Shown piece after piece: positions 52,774 through 59,608 of a stretch of DNA of 64,000 nt; position 1 is the first letter of the stretch, and each line of letters starts with the position of its first letter. The notes beneath the pieces are model-generated. The model did not search any database. It saw only the letters and a program-made list of their open reading frames with translations, and was not told the origin of the DNA. The stretch is from an uncultured Clostridia bacterium (GTDB taxonomy: Bacteria; Bacillota; Clostridia; TANB77; CAG-508). The stretch spans positions 124,001 to 188,000 of the forward strand of contig CAOPES010000001.1 in assembly GCA_948502395.1 (NCBI GenBank). The letters are read 5' to 3'. The position numbers and the translations under genes are program-made.

Positions 52774-53128
52774 AATACCTTTTAGGCTACCAAGTTTAAA
52801 TCAATATATAAACGAGTGCAGAAAAAACAGATATGCTGGAGCTAAAATGAAGAAAAATATAGAAAGTGATATAGCTTGGTATATAAAACTATTACCAAAT
52901 TATCAAAATCCGATTAAAATCCATTTTCATTGGGTTGAAGAAAATAAAAAAAGAGATTTAGACAATGTATGTTTTGCTAAAAAATTTATATTAGACAGTA
53001 TGGTAAAAGCAGGAAAACTAAAAGATGACAATAGAAATTATGTACAAGGTTTTACAGATACATTTGAATATGGAAAATCAAGTAAAGTGATTTTGGAGGT
53101 AGAAGAAATAGAATGGAAAAAGATTTAG
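52760..53128 (+). CDS. RusA-family Holliday junction resolvase
   Basis: 122 residues. PFRLPSLNQYINECRKNRY at the N-terminus and KKRDLDNVCFAKKFILDSM near 69, then KDDNRNYV carrying the acidic catalytic residues. It cuts four-way junctions in recombination or before packaging. Its start overlaps the end of the Cys-rich mini-protein gene. Confidence 0.88.
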   Translation: MNKIEIPFRLPSLNQYINECRKNRYAGAKMKKNIESDIAWYIKLLPNYQNPIKIHFHWVEENKKRDLDNVCFAKKFILDSMVKAGKLKDDNRNYVQGFTDTFEYGKSSKVILEVEEIEWKKI

Positions 53129-53466
53129 AGATATTAAATAAATTTTGCGAATATGAAGATGCAGTTGTTTTGGTAGACAATGCATTATTTGAATATCAAA
53201 ATGCCGTAGAACATTTAATACAAGCATATAAAGAACAACAAGCAGAACTAGAAAAGAAAGAACACAAATACAGAGATTTAGAGTTAAAATATGAGCAAAA
53301 CTTAGAATTTTCAAAACTTTTTAGAAAAGAATTAAATAAAAAAGAAAAGATAATAAATGAAATGGCAAATAATTTTTTGATGTTTAGAGGAGATACAATA
53401 TCACCCACAAATACCGAGGGAATAAAACAATTTTTTGAAAGGATGGTTGAAGATGATATTAAGTAA
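53113..53466 (+). CDS. Coiled-coil phage protein
   Basis: 117 residues. Helical, with a coiled coil at about 35-85 (QQAELEKKEHKYRDLELKYE). Overlaps RusA by 16 bases and the next gene by 14. Function unknown. Confidence 0.68.
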   Translation: MEKDLEILNKFCEYEDAVVLVDNALFEYQNAVEHLIQAYKEQQAELEKKEHKYRDLELKYEQNLEFSKLFRKELNKKEKIINEMANNFLMFRGDTISPTNTEGIKQFFERMVEDDIK

Positions 53467-53698
53467 AAAAGAAATAAAAGAAACATTAAATCCAAGTGTG
53501 TTATTTGCAATACAACGTAAAGTATGCTTATACGCAAGAGTAGCAATAGAAGAATTACTAAAATATACAGAAAAGCTAGAAGCTAAAGAGCAAGAAAGAA
53601 CAGAAAAACTACTAGAAATAGTAAAAGAATTAAAAAAAGACGGGTATAGCGGTTATGCTACTGATATTTTGAACGTAATTGGGAGGATAAAATGTTAA
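53453..53698 (+). CDS. Unknown phage protein
   Basis: 81 residues from the ATG at 53453 (GAAAGGATGG upstream; a TTG at 53435 is too early). Helical, with LEAKEQERTEKLLEIVKELKK and an ending DGYSGYATDILNVIGRIK. No family recognised. Confidence 0.62.
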   Translation: MILSKKEIKETLNPSVLFAIQRKVCLYARVAIEELLKYTEKLEAKEQERTEKLLEIVKELKKDGYSGYATDILNVIGRIKC

Positions 53699-54033
53699 GT
53701 AAAGAAGAAATAGAATTTAATTTAAAAGTAACATCAAATGTAATGCTGAATTTTGAAGATGAACTATGCGATAAAATGCAAGAAAGAATTAAAGAAATAA
53801 AAGAATACATAAATCAACTAGAAACAGACAAGCAAAAGCTAATAGAGAAGTTAAAAGAAGACAATAAACGAAATAAAAAAGCTGTAATATATTACGAACA
53901 AGCAAGACGAGACTGTAAAGACGAGAGCGAATATAAAAAAATATATCAAAACAATATAAATACGTTAAATGCTAAAAGAGAAGTCAGAAAAGAAATTTTA
54001 AAAATTTTGAAGGGAGAAAAGGAATGGCATTAA
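53692..54033 (+). CDS. Coiled-coil phage protein
   Basis: 113 residues, helical, coiled coil about 25-95. Start overlaps the previous stop (ATGTTAAG). Same charge pattern as its neighbours. Function unknown. Confidence 0.65.
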   Translation: MLSKEEIEFNLKVTSNVMLNFEDELCDKMQERIKEIKEYINQLETDKQKLIEKLKEDNKRNKKAVIYYEQARRDCKDESEYKKIYQNNINTLNAKREVRKEILKILKGEKEWH

Positions 54034-54935
54034 ATGAAGATGTAAAAAGTTTAATAAGATGTGTAGCAGATAATGACTTCCAACAAGCTAGAAGATTTGC
54101 AGGTATTATTGTAAATAATGAAAAAGCAAGTTGTAATCAATACTTTTGTAAAAGCATAAAAAACAAATTAGAAACAAAACATAATTTTATAGAATTACCT
54201 TGCGATATGAAAGGTATTTTAAAAATGGAAGATGTATCTAATACATTTAATGAAAATAGATATTATTTAACAGAAAAAGAAAAACAATTATTTAATCAAA
54301 TAGATGCGACCAATAATACAAATAAAAAATTAACTGAAATGGGTATAAAATATTTGAATGCAACTTTATTATATGGAGAAAGCGGAACAGGTAAAACAAC
54401 TTTTGGAAAATATGTAGCTTATAAATTAGGCTTACCATTTGCATATTTAAACTTTTCACAATGTATTAGTAGTTATTTAGGTTCAACTAGTAAAAACATA
54501 GAAAAAGTATTTGATTATGTATCAAAACAGAAATGCGTATTAATGTTAGACGAAGTAGATGCAATAGGAATAAAAAGGGGGAAAGAAGATTTAGGAGAAA
54601 TGGCAAGAATTGTAATAGGTCTTATGCAATCGTTTGACTTATTAGAAAATGATGTTGTTGTAATTGGAGCAACTAACAGAAAAGATATGATAGACGAAGC
54701 CTTAATACGTAGATTTACAACAATACACGAAGTAAAAGAATTAAACAACAATAATGCTTATAATTTAGTAATAAACTATTTGAATGATTTAAAAATCAAA
54801 TATGATGATGACAATATATTGGATTATATCAAAACACACCACAAACAAAGCGAAATTATAAAAGATGTAATTAAAAGTATTGTAAAAATGATAAATAACA
54901 AAACAAAATTTGTTTTGAAAGGAGAAAAGGAATGA
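54024..54935 (+). CDS. Phage AAA ATPase, FtsH/classic type
   Basis: 303 residues. Walker A GESGTGKTTFGKY near 116, SYLGSTSKNIEKVF pore-type region near 150, Walker B VLMLDEVDAIG near 172, sensor GATNRKDMIDEALIRRF near 213. The N-terminal 90 residues are unlike FtsH and may bind a partner. There is no protease domain. Role in the phage is unknown; loader or unfoldase is possible. Confidence 0.85.
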   Translation: MALNEDVKSLIRCVADNDFQQARRFAGIIVNNEKASCNQYFCKSIKNKLETKHNFIELPCDMKGILKMEDVSNTFNENRYYLTEKEKQLFNQIDATNNTNKKLTEMGIKYLNATLLYGESGTGKTTFGKYVAYKLGLPFAYLNFSQCISSYLGSTSKNIEKVFDYVSKQKCVLMLDEVDAIGIKRGKEDLGEMARIVIGLMQSFDLLENDVVVIGATNRKDMIDEALIRRFTTIHEVKELNNNNAYNLVINYLNDLKIKYDDDNILDYIKTHHKQSEIIKDVIKSIVKMINNKTKFVLKGEKE

Positions 54936-55165
54936 GTAAAGCAGATGAGATGTTTGAAAGGCTGAATAATGTGCAATGCAAAATAACCAAAGAAGATGAA
55001 AAAGAAATAATAAGTGAAAGATACTTATTGAAAGATAATAGAGGCGAATTTGGTTTTAATCATCTTACAGAGAGAATTGAAATAGTAAAGCAATATAATG
55101 AAATAACTTTAGAAGAACTACAAGCAATAAACGAAAAAGTAAAGGAGCTAAAATGGAATGAATAA
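54932..55165 (+). CDS. Unknown phage protein
   Basis: 77 residues, charged, starts ATGA over the AAA stop and overlaps the next start by 8 bases. Mixed strand and helix: YLLKDNRGEFGFNHLTERIE. Function unknown. Confidence 0.62.
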   Translation: MSKADEMFERLNNVQCKITKEDEKEIISERYLLKDNRGEFGFNHLTERIEIVKQYNEITLEELQAINEKVKELKWNE

Positions 55166-55469
55166 AGAATTAGAAGAAGCTATAAATTTTTTAGAAGAAA
55201 TGTTAAAAGAATATAAAACATTTAGAGATTTACTTGAAGATTTACAAGGAGAAAAGTTTGAAGATACAGACAAAATATATAAACAGATAGAAACAGTCTT
55301 AAACTACATAGAAAATTCAATACCTAAAAAAGTTATAGAAGAAAAATATTTGAAAATGGAAAAAGAATATAGAAAAAAAGTATATGACAAAAGATATGAT
55401 AGATACGAAGCAAAAGTAGAAGAAATGTACAAGGCACAAGTTTATAGAGAATTACTGGAGGTGGAATAA
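55158..55469 (+). CDS. Helical phage protein
   Basis: 103 residues, almost wholly helical and charged (EEAINFLEEMLKEYKTFRDL to the C-terminal KVEEMYKAQVYRELLEVE). Overlaps both neighbours closely. Function unknown. Confidence 0.65.
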   Translation: MNKELEEAINFLEEMLKEYKTFRDLLEDLQGEKFEDTDKIYKQIETVLNYIENSIPKKVIEEKYLKMEKEYRKKVYDKRYDRYEAKVEEMYKAQVYRELLEVE

Positions 55470-55470
55470 T

Positions 55471-55662
55471 ATGTTAACGTATATGATATGGACGGCGCTT
55501 ATAGACGACTTTTATTTCGATACGACAGATTTTAACAAAATGGGAATATATGCATTTCTAAGTTTTGCAAGTATTATTACAATACCACTAGATATACTAG
55601 CATTACCATTTGAGTTACTAGGAATAGCAATATTTTTTATAACAAAAAAGAAAGGGAAATAA
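55471..55662 (+). CDS. Small membrane phage protein
   Basis: 63 residues with one or two membrane segments (about 27-55, SIITIPLDILALPFELLGIA) and a basic KKKGK tail. TGGAGGTGG precedes the ATG. Function unknown. Confidence 0.65.
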   Translation: MLTYMIWTALIDDFYFDTTDFNKMGIYAFLSFASIITIPLDILALPFELLGIAIFFITKKKGK

Positions 55663-55663
55663 T

Positions 55664-56020
55664 ATGGAAGAAATAAAAGTAGGAGAATATGTAAGAACTA
55701 AAAGAGGAATTATAGATAGAGTTATTATTGATTATTATGGTATATGTAATAGCCCAAATTGTAATTGCAAACACGTTAGTTGTCAATACGATTATTATGA
55801 TGAAGAAGATATAACAAAACACAGCAAAAACATAATAGACTTAATAGAAGTTGGAGACTATGTGAATGGACACGAAGTGCTAGATATCTATTTTCCAAAA
55901 GATTTATGGGATACAATAGAAATAAGAATAAATGATAGATATATAAATTTTATTACAAAAGATGAAATCATATCAATAGTAACAAAAGAACAATTTGCAA
56001 GTATAGAATATAAAATTTAG
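55664..56020 (+). CDS. Unknown phage protein with Cys pair
   Basis: 118 residues. IKVGEYVRTKRGIIDRVIID and GDYVNGHEVLDIYFPKD look like beta-rich repeats of an SH3- or KOW-like fold. CNSPNCNCKHVSC adds four Cys in the middle. It follows the membrane gene by one base. Function unknown. Confidence 0.65.
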   Translation: MEEIKVGEYVRTKRGIIDRVIIDYYGICNSPNCNCKHVSCQYDYYDEEDITKHSKNIIDLIEVGDYVNGHEVLDIYFPKDLWDTIEIRINDRYINFITKDEIISIVTKEQFASIEYKI

Positions 56021-56035
56021 AAAGGAAAAGATAAT

Positions 56036-56410
56036 ATGAAGATTATAGATATTTTAGTAAAGAAAGCAAATGGAATATTAGAAGACGGATTTAGGTTTAA
56101 GTTTAAAAGAAAAGATTATATATATAACAAACATCAAGACACAATAATGAGAATAGCCGATGACATATTTTTGGGACAAGCGTGGACTATCGAGGATATA
56201 TTAAACGATGAAGTAGAAGTAATAGAAGAAAACAAAGAAATAGAAGAAGTAGAATATATATCATATAATTTTACAAAAACAAGTTATACACCAACAGAAC
56301 TAAGCAAAAATTTTGAAACAATAACAGAATTGTTAAATAAACAATCAAACAAAATAAACAAACTAGTAAGAGCAGTAAACGAAATAAATAAAAAAAGAGA
56401 GGTAAAATAA
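56036..56410 (+). CDS. Unknown phage protein
   Basis: 124 residues. DGFRFKFKRKDYIYN and the acidic centre precede a C-terminal coiled coil (KNFETITELLNKQSNKINKL). Function unknown. Confidence 0.62.
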   Translation: MKIIDILVKKANGILEDGFRFKFKRKDYIYNKHQDTIMRIADDIFLGQAWTIEDILNDEVEVIEENKEIEEVEYISYNFTKTSYTPTELSKNFETITELLNKQSNKINKLVRAVNEINKKREVK

Positions 56411-56411
56411 A

Positions 56412-56558
56412 ATGGAAATAGCAATAGCAATAATAACATTAGCTTTAGTATTAATAATAATACTTTATATAACATCAGATGAATTTTTAGACAAACAAAC
56501 AGAAAAGGATATGAAAAGAATAGTAGAAGAAAGATTAGAAGAAAAAGAGGTAAAGTAA
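56412..56558 (+). CDS. Single-span membrane mini-protein
   Basis: 48 residues. Membrane helix at 3-20 (IAIAIITLALVLIIILYI), then a charged amphipathic helix. GAGGTAAAAT lies before the ATG; the next gene follows by one base. Confidence 0.65.
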   Translation: MEIAIAIITLALVLIIILYITSDEFLDKQTEKDMKRIVEERLEEKEVK

Positions 56559-56559
56559 A

Positions 56560-57165
56560 ATGGGACAAAGATTAAATATAGAAATAATAAAAGATGGAAA
56601 AGTATTAGCAAATGCATATTATCATTGGAGTGGATTTTCAAATTGTGCAGCAAATTTAGCAATAAAAATTATAAACAACTTTGAATATATACAAAAATAC
56701 AAATTAGAAAATGTAAAAAATAAAGACTTGTTATTTGCAATAAGACTGCTAGAAGAAACGGGAGCAGGAATAAATGAAAGCAAAATAGATACTACTATTA
56801 AAAATTTAGGACTGATTGATACTAATATAGACTTACAAAAATGCAAAGATAGGAATGAAGGAATTATTGAAACTGATGAAGAAGGGATAGAGGAAAATAG
56901 AGATTGGGAAGAAGCAAGATTGACAATAGATATAGAAAAGAAAAATATAAATTTTAATGTAATTCATACTTATGAAGAAGAAGAAGTAAAAGAATATTTT
57001 GAAGAAGATGAAGAAATAGAGTTTAAAGAAATAAATATTGATTTTAAAAACATAAAATTTGAAGACATATTTGATTTGAAAGCTTTCATTGATAAAAATC
57101 GTTATAAATCACAATATTATTTTAAAAATAAATTTAATAATGAATATATAGGACTAATTCAATAA
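56560..57165 (+). CDS. Unknown phage protein
   Basis: 201 residues. MGQRLNIEIIKDGKVLANAYYHWSG-type start is seen in many phage early proteins of unknown role. Middle region IRLLEETGAGINESK, then an acidic stretch (DEEGIEENRDWEEARL) and EEEEVKEYFEEDEEIEFK. No catalytic motif is clear. Confidence 0.65.
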   Translation: MGQRLNIEIIKDGKVLANAYYHWSGFSNCAANLAIKIINNFEYIQKYKLENVKNKDLLFAIRLLEETGAGINESKIDTTIKNLGLIDTNIDLQKCKDRNEGIIETDEEGIEENRDWEEARLTIDIEKKNINFNVIHTYEEEEVKEYFEEDEEIEFKEINIDFKNIKFEDIFDLKAFIDKNRYKSQYYFKNKFNNEYIGLIQ

Positions 57166-57183
57166 AGAAGCGGAGTGATACAA

Positions 57184-57369
57184 ATGAGAATACCGAAAAT
57201 AATAAGCAAAAACGGACACGAGTACATACTAGAGAAGCAAATAAACAATAAGTTATTTCTATACAAAGATATGCTGTATGGATACAAAGAATGTTTTAGT
57301 AAATATGATTTAGACTTAATAGAAAAACAACCAAAAATGATATATGCCAAAAAACATCATATTAGATAA
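57184..57369 (+). CDS. Small phage protein
   Basis: 61 residues from the ATG at 57184 (CGGAGTGAT 4-12 bases upstream). PKIISKNGHEYILEKQINN and LFLYKDMLYGYKECF suggest a small beta protein. Function unknown. Confidence 0.6.
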   Translation: MRIPKIISKNGHEYILEKQINNKLFLYKDMLYGYKECFSKYDLDLIEKQPKMIYAKKHHIR

Positions 57370-57386
57370 AAGGAGGAACAAAAGAT

Positions 57387-57528
57387 ATGCAAATGTGTAT
57401 AAGTAAAAAATGTATAAATAAAGAAAAATGCAAAAGGCATTTTATAAATAATAAAATAGACAAACGGAAAAACATATTGTGAAGAAGACTTTATCAGAAA
57501 ATGCGATAAGGAGGAAACAAAAGAATGA
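57387..57528 (+). CDS. Cys-rich mini-protein, +1 frameshift at CGG
   Basis: AAAGGAGGAAC precedes the ATG. Reading straight stops at 57480. Skipping the C of the in-frame CGG at 57465 gives about 46 residues: CISKKCINKEKCKRHFINN, KIDKGKTYCEEDFIRKC and an acidic tail. The corrected frame ends in TGA overlapping the next ATG (ATGA), the typical coupling of this operon, which supports it. Confidence 0.78.
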
Positions 57529-58079
57529 AATACATAAAAGAAGATATTGAAAATATATTAAAAAAGCAAAAGGAAAAAGAAGGCAAAGTATTTGAAATAG
57601 ATTTTAAAATAGATGGATATCAACAAAGGTTAGAGCTTGCAGGCACAGTATATGAAGATACAGAAAAAGAGACGATAGAAAATATGCAATTAAAAGGACA
57701 ACCTTATGACAGCATACATAGCAATACAAACAAAACATCTGACAAAGTAGCAGACACAGCAATAAATTACAAAAAAGAACAAAGACACGTAAACAAAGAA
57801 GATAGAGACTATTTAGAAAGCGAGATAGACAGATTAAAACTAGAAAAAGATACACTAAATAAACAAATAGCACGTGTAAAAAGCTGGATAGATAAATTAA
57901 ACACTGAAGAAGCAATAATACTTGAGGAATTTTACATTAACAACGAAGGTAAAAATTGGGATAAAGCGGTAAAAGCATATAATGAAAACGAAAAAATAAA
58001 CAAGGAGTTACAAAAAAGACGATTAAAAGAAATAAGTAATAATGCAATTGAAAAAATATTAAAAATAGTAAATATATAG
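57525..58079 (+). CDS. ArpU/RinA-like late transcription regulator
   Basis: 184 residues. A long helical part (about 20-130) ends in a sigma-region-4-like motif (EEAIILEEFYINNEGKNWDK to EISNNAIEKILKI). Placed directly before the late structural genes, as ArpU/RinA regulators are. A promoter follows at 58110. Confidence 0.68.
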   Translation: MKYIKEDIENILKKQKEKEGKVFEIDFKIDGYQQRLELAGTVYEDTEKETIENMQLKGQPYDSIHSNTNKTSDKVADTAINYKKEQRHVNKEDRDYLESEIDRLKLEKDTLNKQIARVKSWIDKLNTEEAIILEEFYINNEGKNWDKAVKAYNENEKINKELQKRRLKEISNNAIEKILKIVNI

Positions 58080-58080
58080 A

Positions 58081-58098
58081 AATTGCATTAAAATTGCA
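58081..58098 (+). repeat. AATTGCATTAAAATTGCA element
   Basis: Exact 18-base copy of 45081-45098 near the integrase. Two TTGCA half-sites 11 bp apart. Right after the late-regulator stop. Confidence 0.6.
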
Positions 58099-58109
58099 CC
58101 ATTTATGTA

Positions 58110-58139
58110 TTGAAAAATGCACTTCTTATTATATATAAT
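58110..58139 (+). promoter_or_regulatory. Promoter of the non-coding region (possible late promoter)
   Basis: TTGAAA at 58110-58115 and TATAAT at 58134-58139 with 18 bp between. No other strong promoter is visible before the terminase genes. Confidence 0.6.
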
Positions 58140-58155
58140 TATACTAGATAAATTA

Positions 58156-58254
58156 TAAATAGTCGCAGGTAAAAATACCAAACCCAATGCGACAAGGTCT
58201 CTATTTATTTAATCAATTAAAGAAGAGTAAACGTTTTATATGTTTGCTCTTTTT
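58156..58254 (+). ncRNA. Predicted structured small RNA with terminator
   Basis: ATAAATAG and CTATTTAT close a stem around GTCGCA/TGCGAC and a GGT-AAAAAT-ACC hairpin. At the end AGAGTAAAC pairs with GTTTGCTCT and is followed by T residues, a Rho-independent terminator. With the promoter at 58110 this would give an RNA of roughly 110 bases. No ORF is likely here. Confidence 0.55.
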
Positions 58255-58269
58255 GTATTTATAATATGT

Positions 58270-58480
58270 GAAATATAAAAACTTGGTTCACAGGGACATA
58301 CAACGTGGACTTGTAAAAACTTGGAGAAAGCCTTGAACGGTATATACTAAAAGTGTATGTTGAAAGATATACCGCAACAGAGGAGATAGGTTTATAGTGC
58401 AAGGGAAGTTCCTATCAAAATTAAGATATTAACATACTAGGTAATTAATATAAAGTGTTCATTATGAGCACCTCCTTTTT
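58270..58480 (+). ncRNA. Structured non-coding segment with terminator
   Basis: Arms CGGTATA/TATACCG (58338-58374) and GATAGG/CCTATC (58385-58416) form two clear hairpins. The segment ends with GTGTTC/GAGCAC and a T tract (58455-58480). No open frame of note. A member of a large phage RNA class, such as GOLLD or ROOL, is possible because those lie beside tRNAs in phages, but I cannot confirm it. Confidence 0.45.
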
Positions 58481-58515
58481 ATTTTGATTAGTTATTTCAC
58501 GCAAATATAACAAGT

Positions 58516-58539
58516 AGAGCTTTCCTAGTAAGCTCTTTT
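58516..58539 (+). terminator. Hairpin before the tRNA-like element
   Basis: AGAGCTT, seven bases, AAGCTCT and a short T tract. Confidence 0.6.
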
Positions 58540-58543
58540 ATAT

Positions 58544-58611
58544 TACGGCTTAGTTTAATTGGTAAAACACAGCAAAATGTAGATTGCGGTTCAAGTCCGC
58601 AAGCCGTAGCC
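58544..58611 (+). ncRNA. tRNA-like element with shortened anticodon arm
   Basis: Acceptor TACGGCT/AGCCGTA (7 bp), T8-A9, D arm GTTT/AAAC with loop AATTGGTA, T arm TGCGG/CCGCA with loop TTCAAGT, discriminator G and CC. Between the D and T arms are only 16 bases, enough for a 3-bp ACA/TGT stem, so no normal anticodon arm. It may be a decayed phage tRNA or a tRNA-like domain of a larger RNA. CCA is incomplete. Confidence 0.6.
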
Positions 58612-58850
58612 GATTATTTATAAATAGTACAAAGCATATAAACATAGATAGCAGCAGAATGGCGAAGCATGTGAAAACAATTAGAAATCGAGTTTAACGC
58701 GAGTAATATCACGGTTTATGTTCCGCTTGCTTAAAAAGAAAAACTTAGGAGCGTAGTAGAGCTGAGCTACTATATATGCAATAAGCCGTTTTATTCTAGA
58801 TTGCAATTATCTATAATTTATATGTTTTATAGTATTTATAAAAAAGAAGG
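58612..58850 (+). other. Non-coding stretch after the tRNA-like element
   Basis: No gene. TAAGCCGT at 58783-58790 is complementary to ACGGCTTA at the tRNA-like 5' end (58545-58552) and could close a 246-base domain. TAGTAG and CTACTA form a local hairpin near 58757-58775. Confidence 0.45.
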
Positions 58851-58858
58851 TAATGTAT

Positions 58859-58996
58859 ATGAAAAAAGAAACAATATACGAAACATATTCAAGAGTAATA
58901 TGTAAAAACTGTAAAAATAAAGAAAGATGTCAAGAAGAACTACACAAAAGATTAGACAACACAATAAAGTGTGATTATTATGAAAGACAAGTTTAA
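58859..58996 (+). CDS. Cys-rich mini-protein
   Basis: 45 residues from the ATG at 58859 (AGAAGG 8 bases upstream; the ATG at 58853 is too close). VICKNCKNKERCQEEL and a later IKCDYYE give four Cys, like the frameshifted mini-proteins at 52637 and 57387 but with no CGG. Overlaps the next gene. Confidence 0.65.
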   Translation: MKKETIYETYSRVICKNCKNKERCQEELHKRLDNTIKCDYYERQV

Positions 58997-59123
58997 TTAT
59001 AGTAAATGTATCACGCGTAAATGCGATGGTTGTAAGAAATATGACGAATGTTTTAGATACAAAGGAGGGAGTAACAATGGCAAGAAAATGGACAAAACAA
59101 ACAGCAACAGAATACATAAATAA
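58980..59123 (+). CDS. Cys-rich mini-protein
   Basis: 47 residues. KCITRKCDGCKKYDECF holds four Cys in zinc-knuckle spacing. Overlaps the stop of the previous gene and the start of the next. The last 18 residues, translated across the next ribosome site, may be non-essential. Confidence 0.55.
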   Translation: MKDKFNYSKCITRKCDGCKKYDECFRYKGGSNNGKKMDKTNSNRIHK

Positions 59124-59202
59124 AGCAAAAGAAAAAGGATTGAAGTATTGGAGTGCAAAAGACTATTTAAAACACCATAAGACAATGTGTTCAATAATTT
59201 AG
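59077..59202 (+). CDS. Small basic phage protein
   Basis: 41 residues with AAAGGAGGG upstream. MARKWTKQTATEYINKAKEK and a KYWSAKDYLKHH segment look helical and basic, perhaps nucleic-acid binding. Lies just before terminase. Confidence 0.6.
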   Translation: MARKWTKQTATEYINKAKEKGLKYWSAKDYLKHHKTMCSII

Positions 59203-59221
59203 AAGGAGGGAGTGAAGGAAA

Positions 59222-59608
59222 ATGCCAAGGGGAAGACCAAAATCATATACAGAAGTAAGAACAATGCAACAAAAGATAGAAAAATATTTTCAAGAATGTG
59301 AACAGAAAAAAGAGCCATACACTATAACTGGATTATGTATGGCATTAGATATATGCAGAGACACATTATCGGAATATGTGAAAAAAGAAGAATTTTCCGA
59401 CACTATAAAAAAAGCAAAATTAAAAGTTGAAAATTATCTTGAAAAACATCTAATAACAGATAGTAGCACAACGGGAATTATATTTAATTTAAAAAACAAT
59501 TTCGGTTGGTCAGATAAACAGCAAATAGAACACAGTGGAAATGTTAATAATCCATTTTCAGAACTGTCTACAGAGGAATTAAGGCAGTTGATTAAAAATG
59601 ATAAATAG
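59222..59608 (+). CDS. Terminase small subunit
   Basis: 128 residues. N-terminal HTH (TITGLCMALDICRDTLSEYVK) recognises the packaging site; FNLKNNFGWSDKQQIEHSG is a typical Firmicutes phage TerS ending. AGGAGGGAG upstream. It overlaps terL by 11 bases. Confidence 0.88.
   Translation: MPRGRPKSYTEVRTMQQKIEKYFQECEQKKEPYTITGLCMALDICRDTLSEYVKKEEFSDTIKKAKLKVENYLEKHLITDSSTTGIIFNLKNNFGWSDKQQIEHSGNVNNPFSELSTEELRQLIKNDK

Noticed and set aside
57165..57184. CGGA in AAGCGGAGTGAT as a further frameshift site
   Set aside because: It lies between genes and is simply the ribosome site of the gene at 57184; no frame needs restoring.
58338..58416. Group I or II intron in the phage non-coding region
   Set aside because: No intron-encoded protein and no recognisable core motifs; only simple hairpins are seen.
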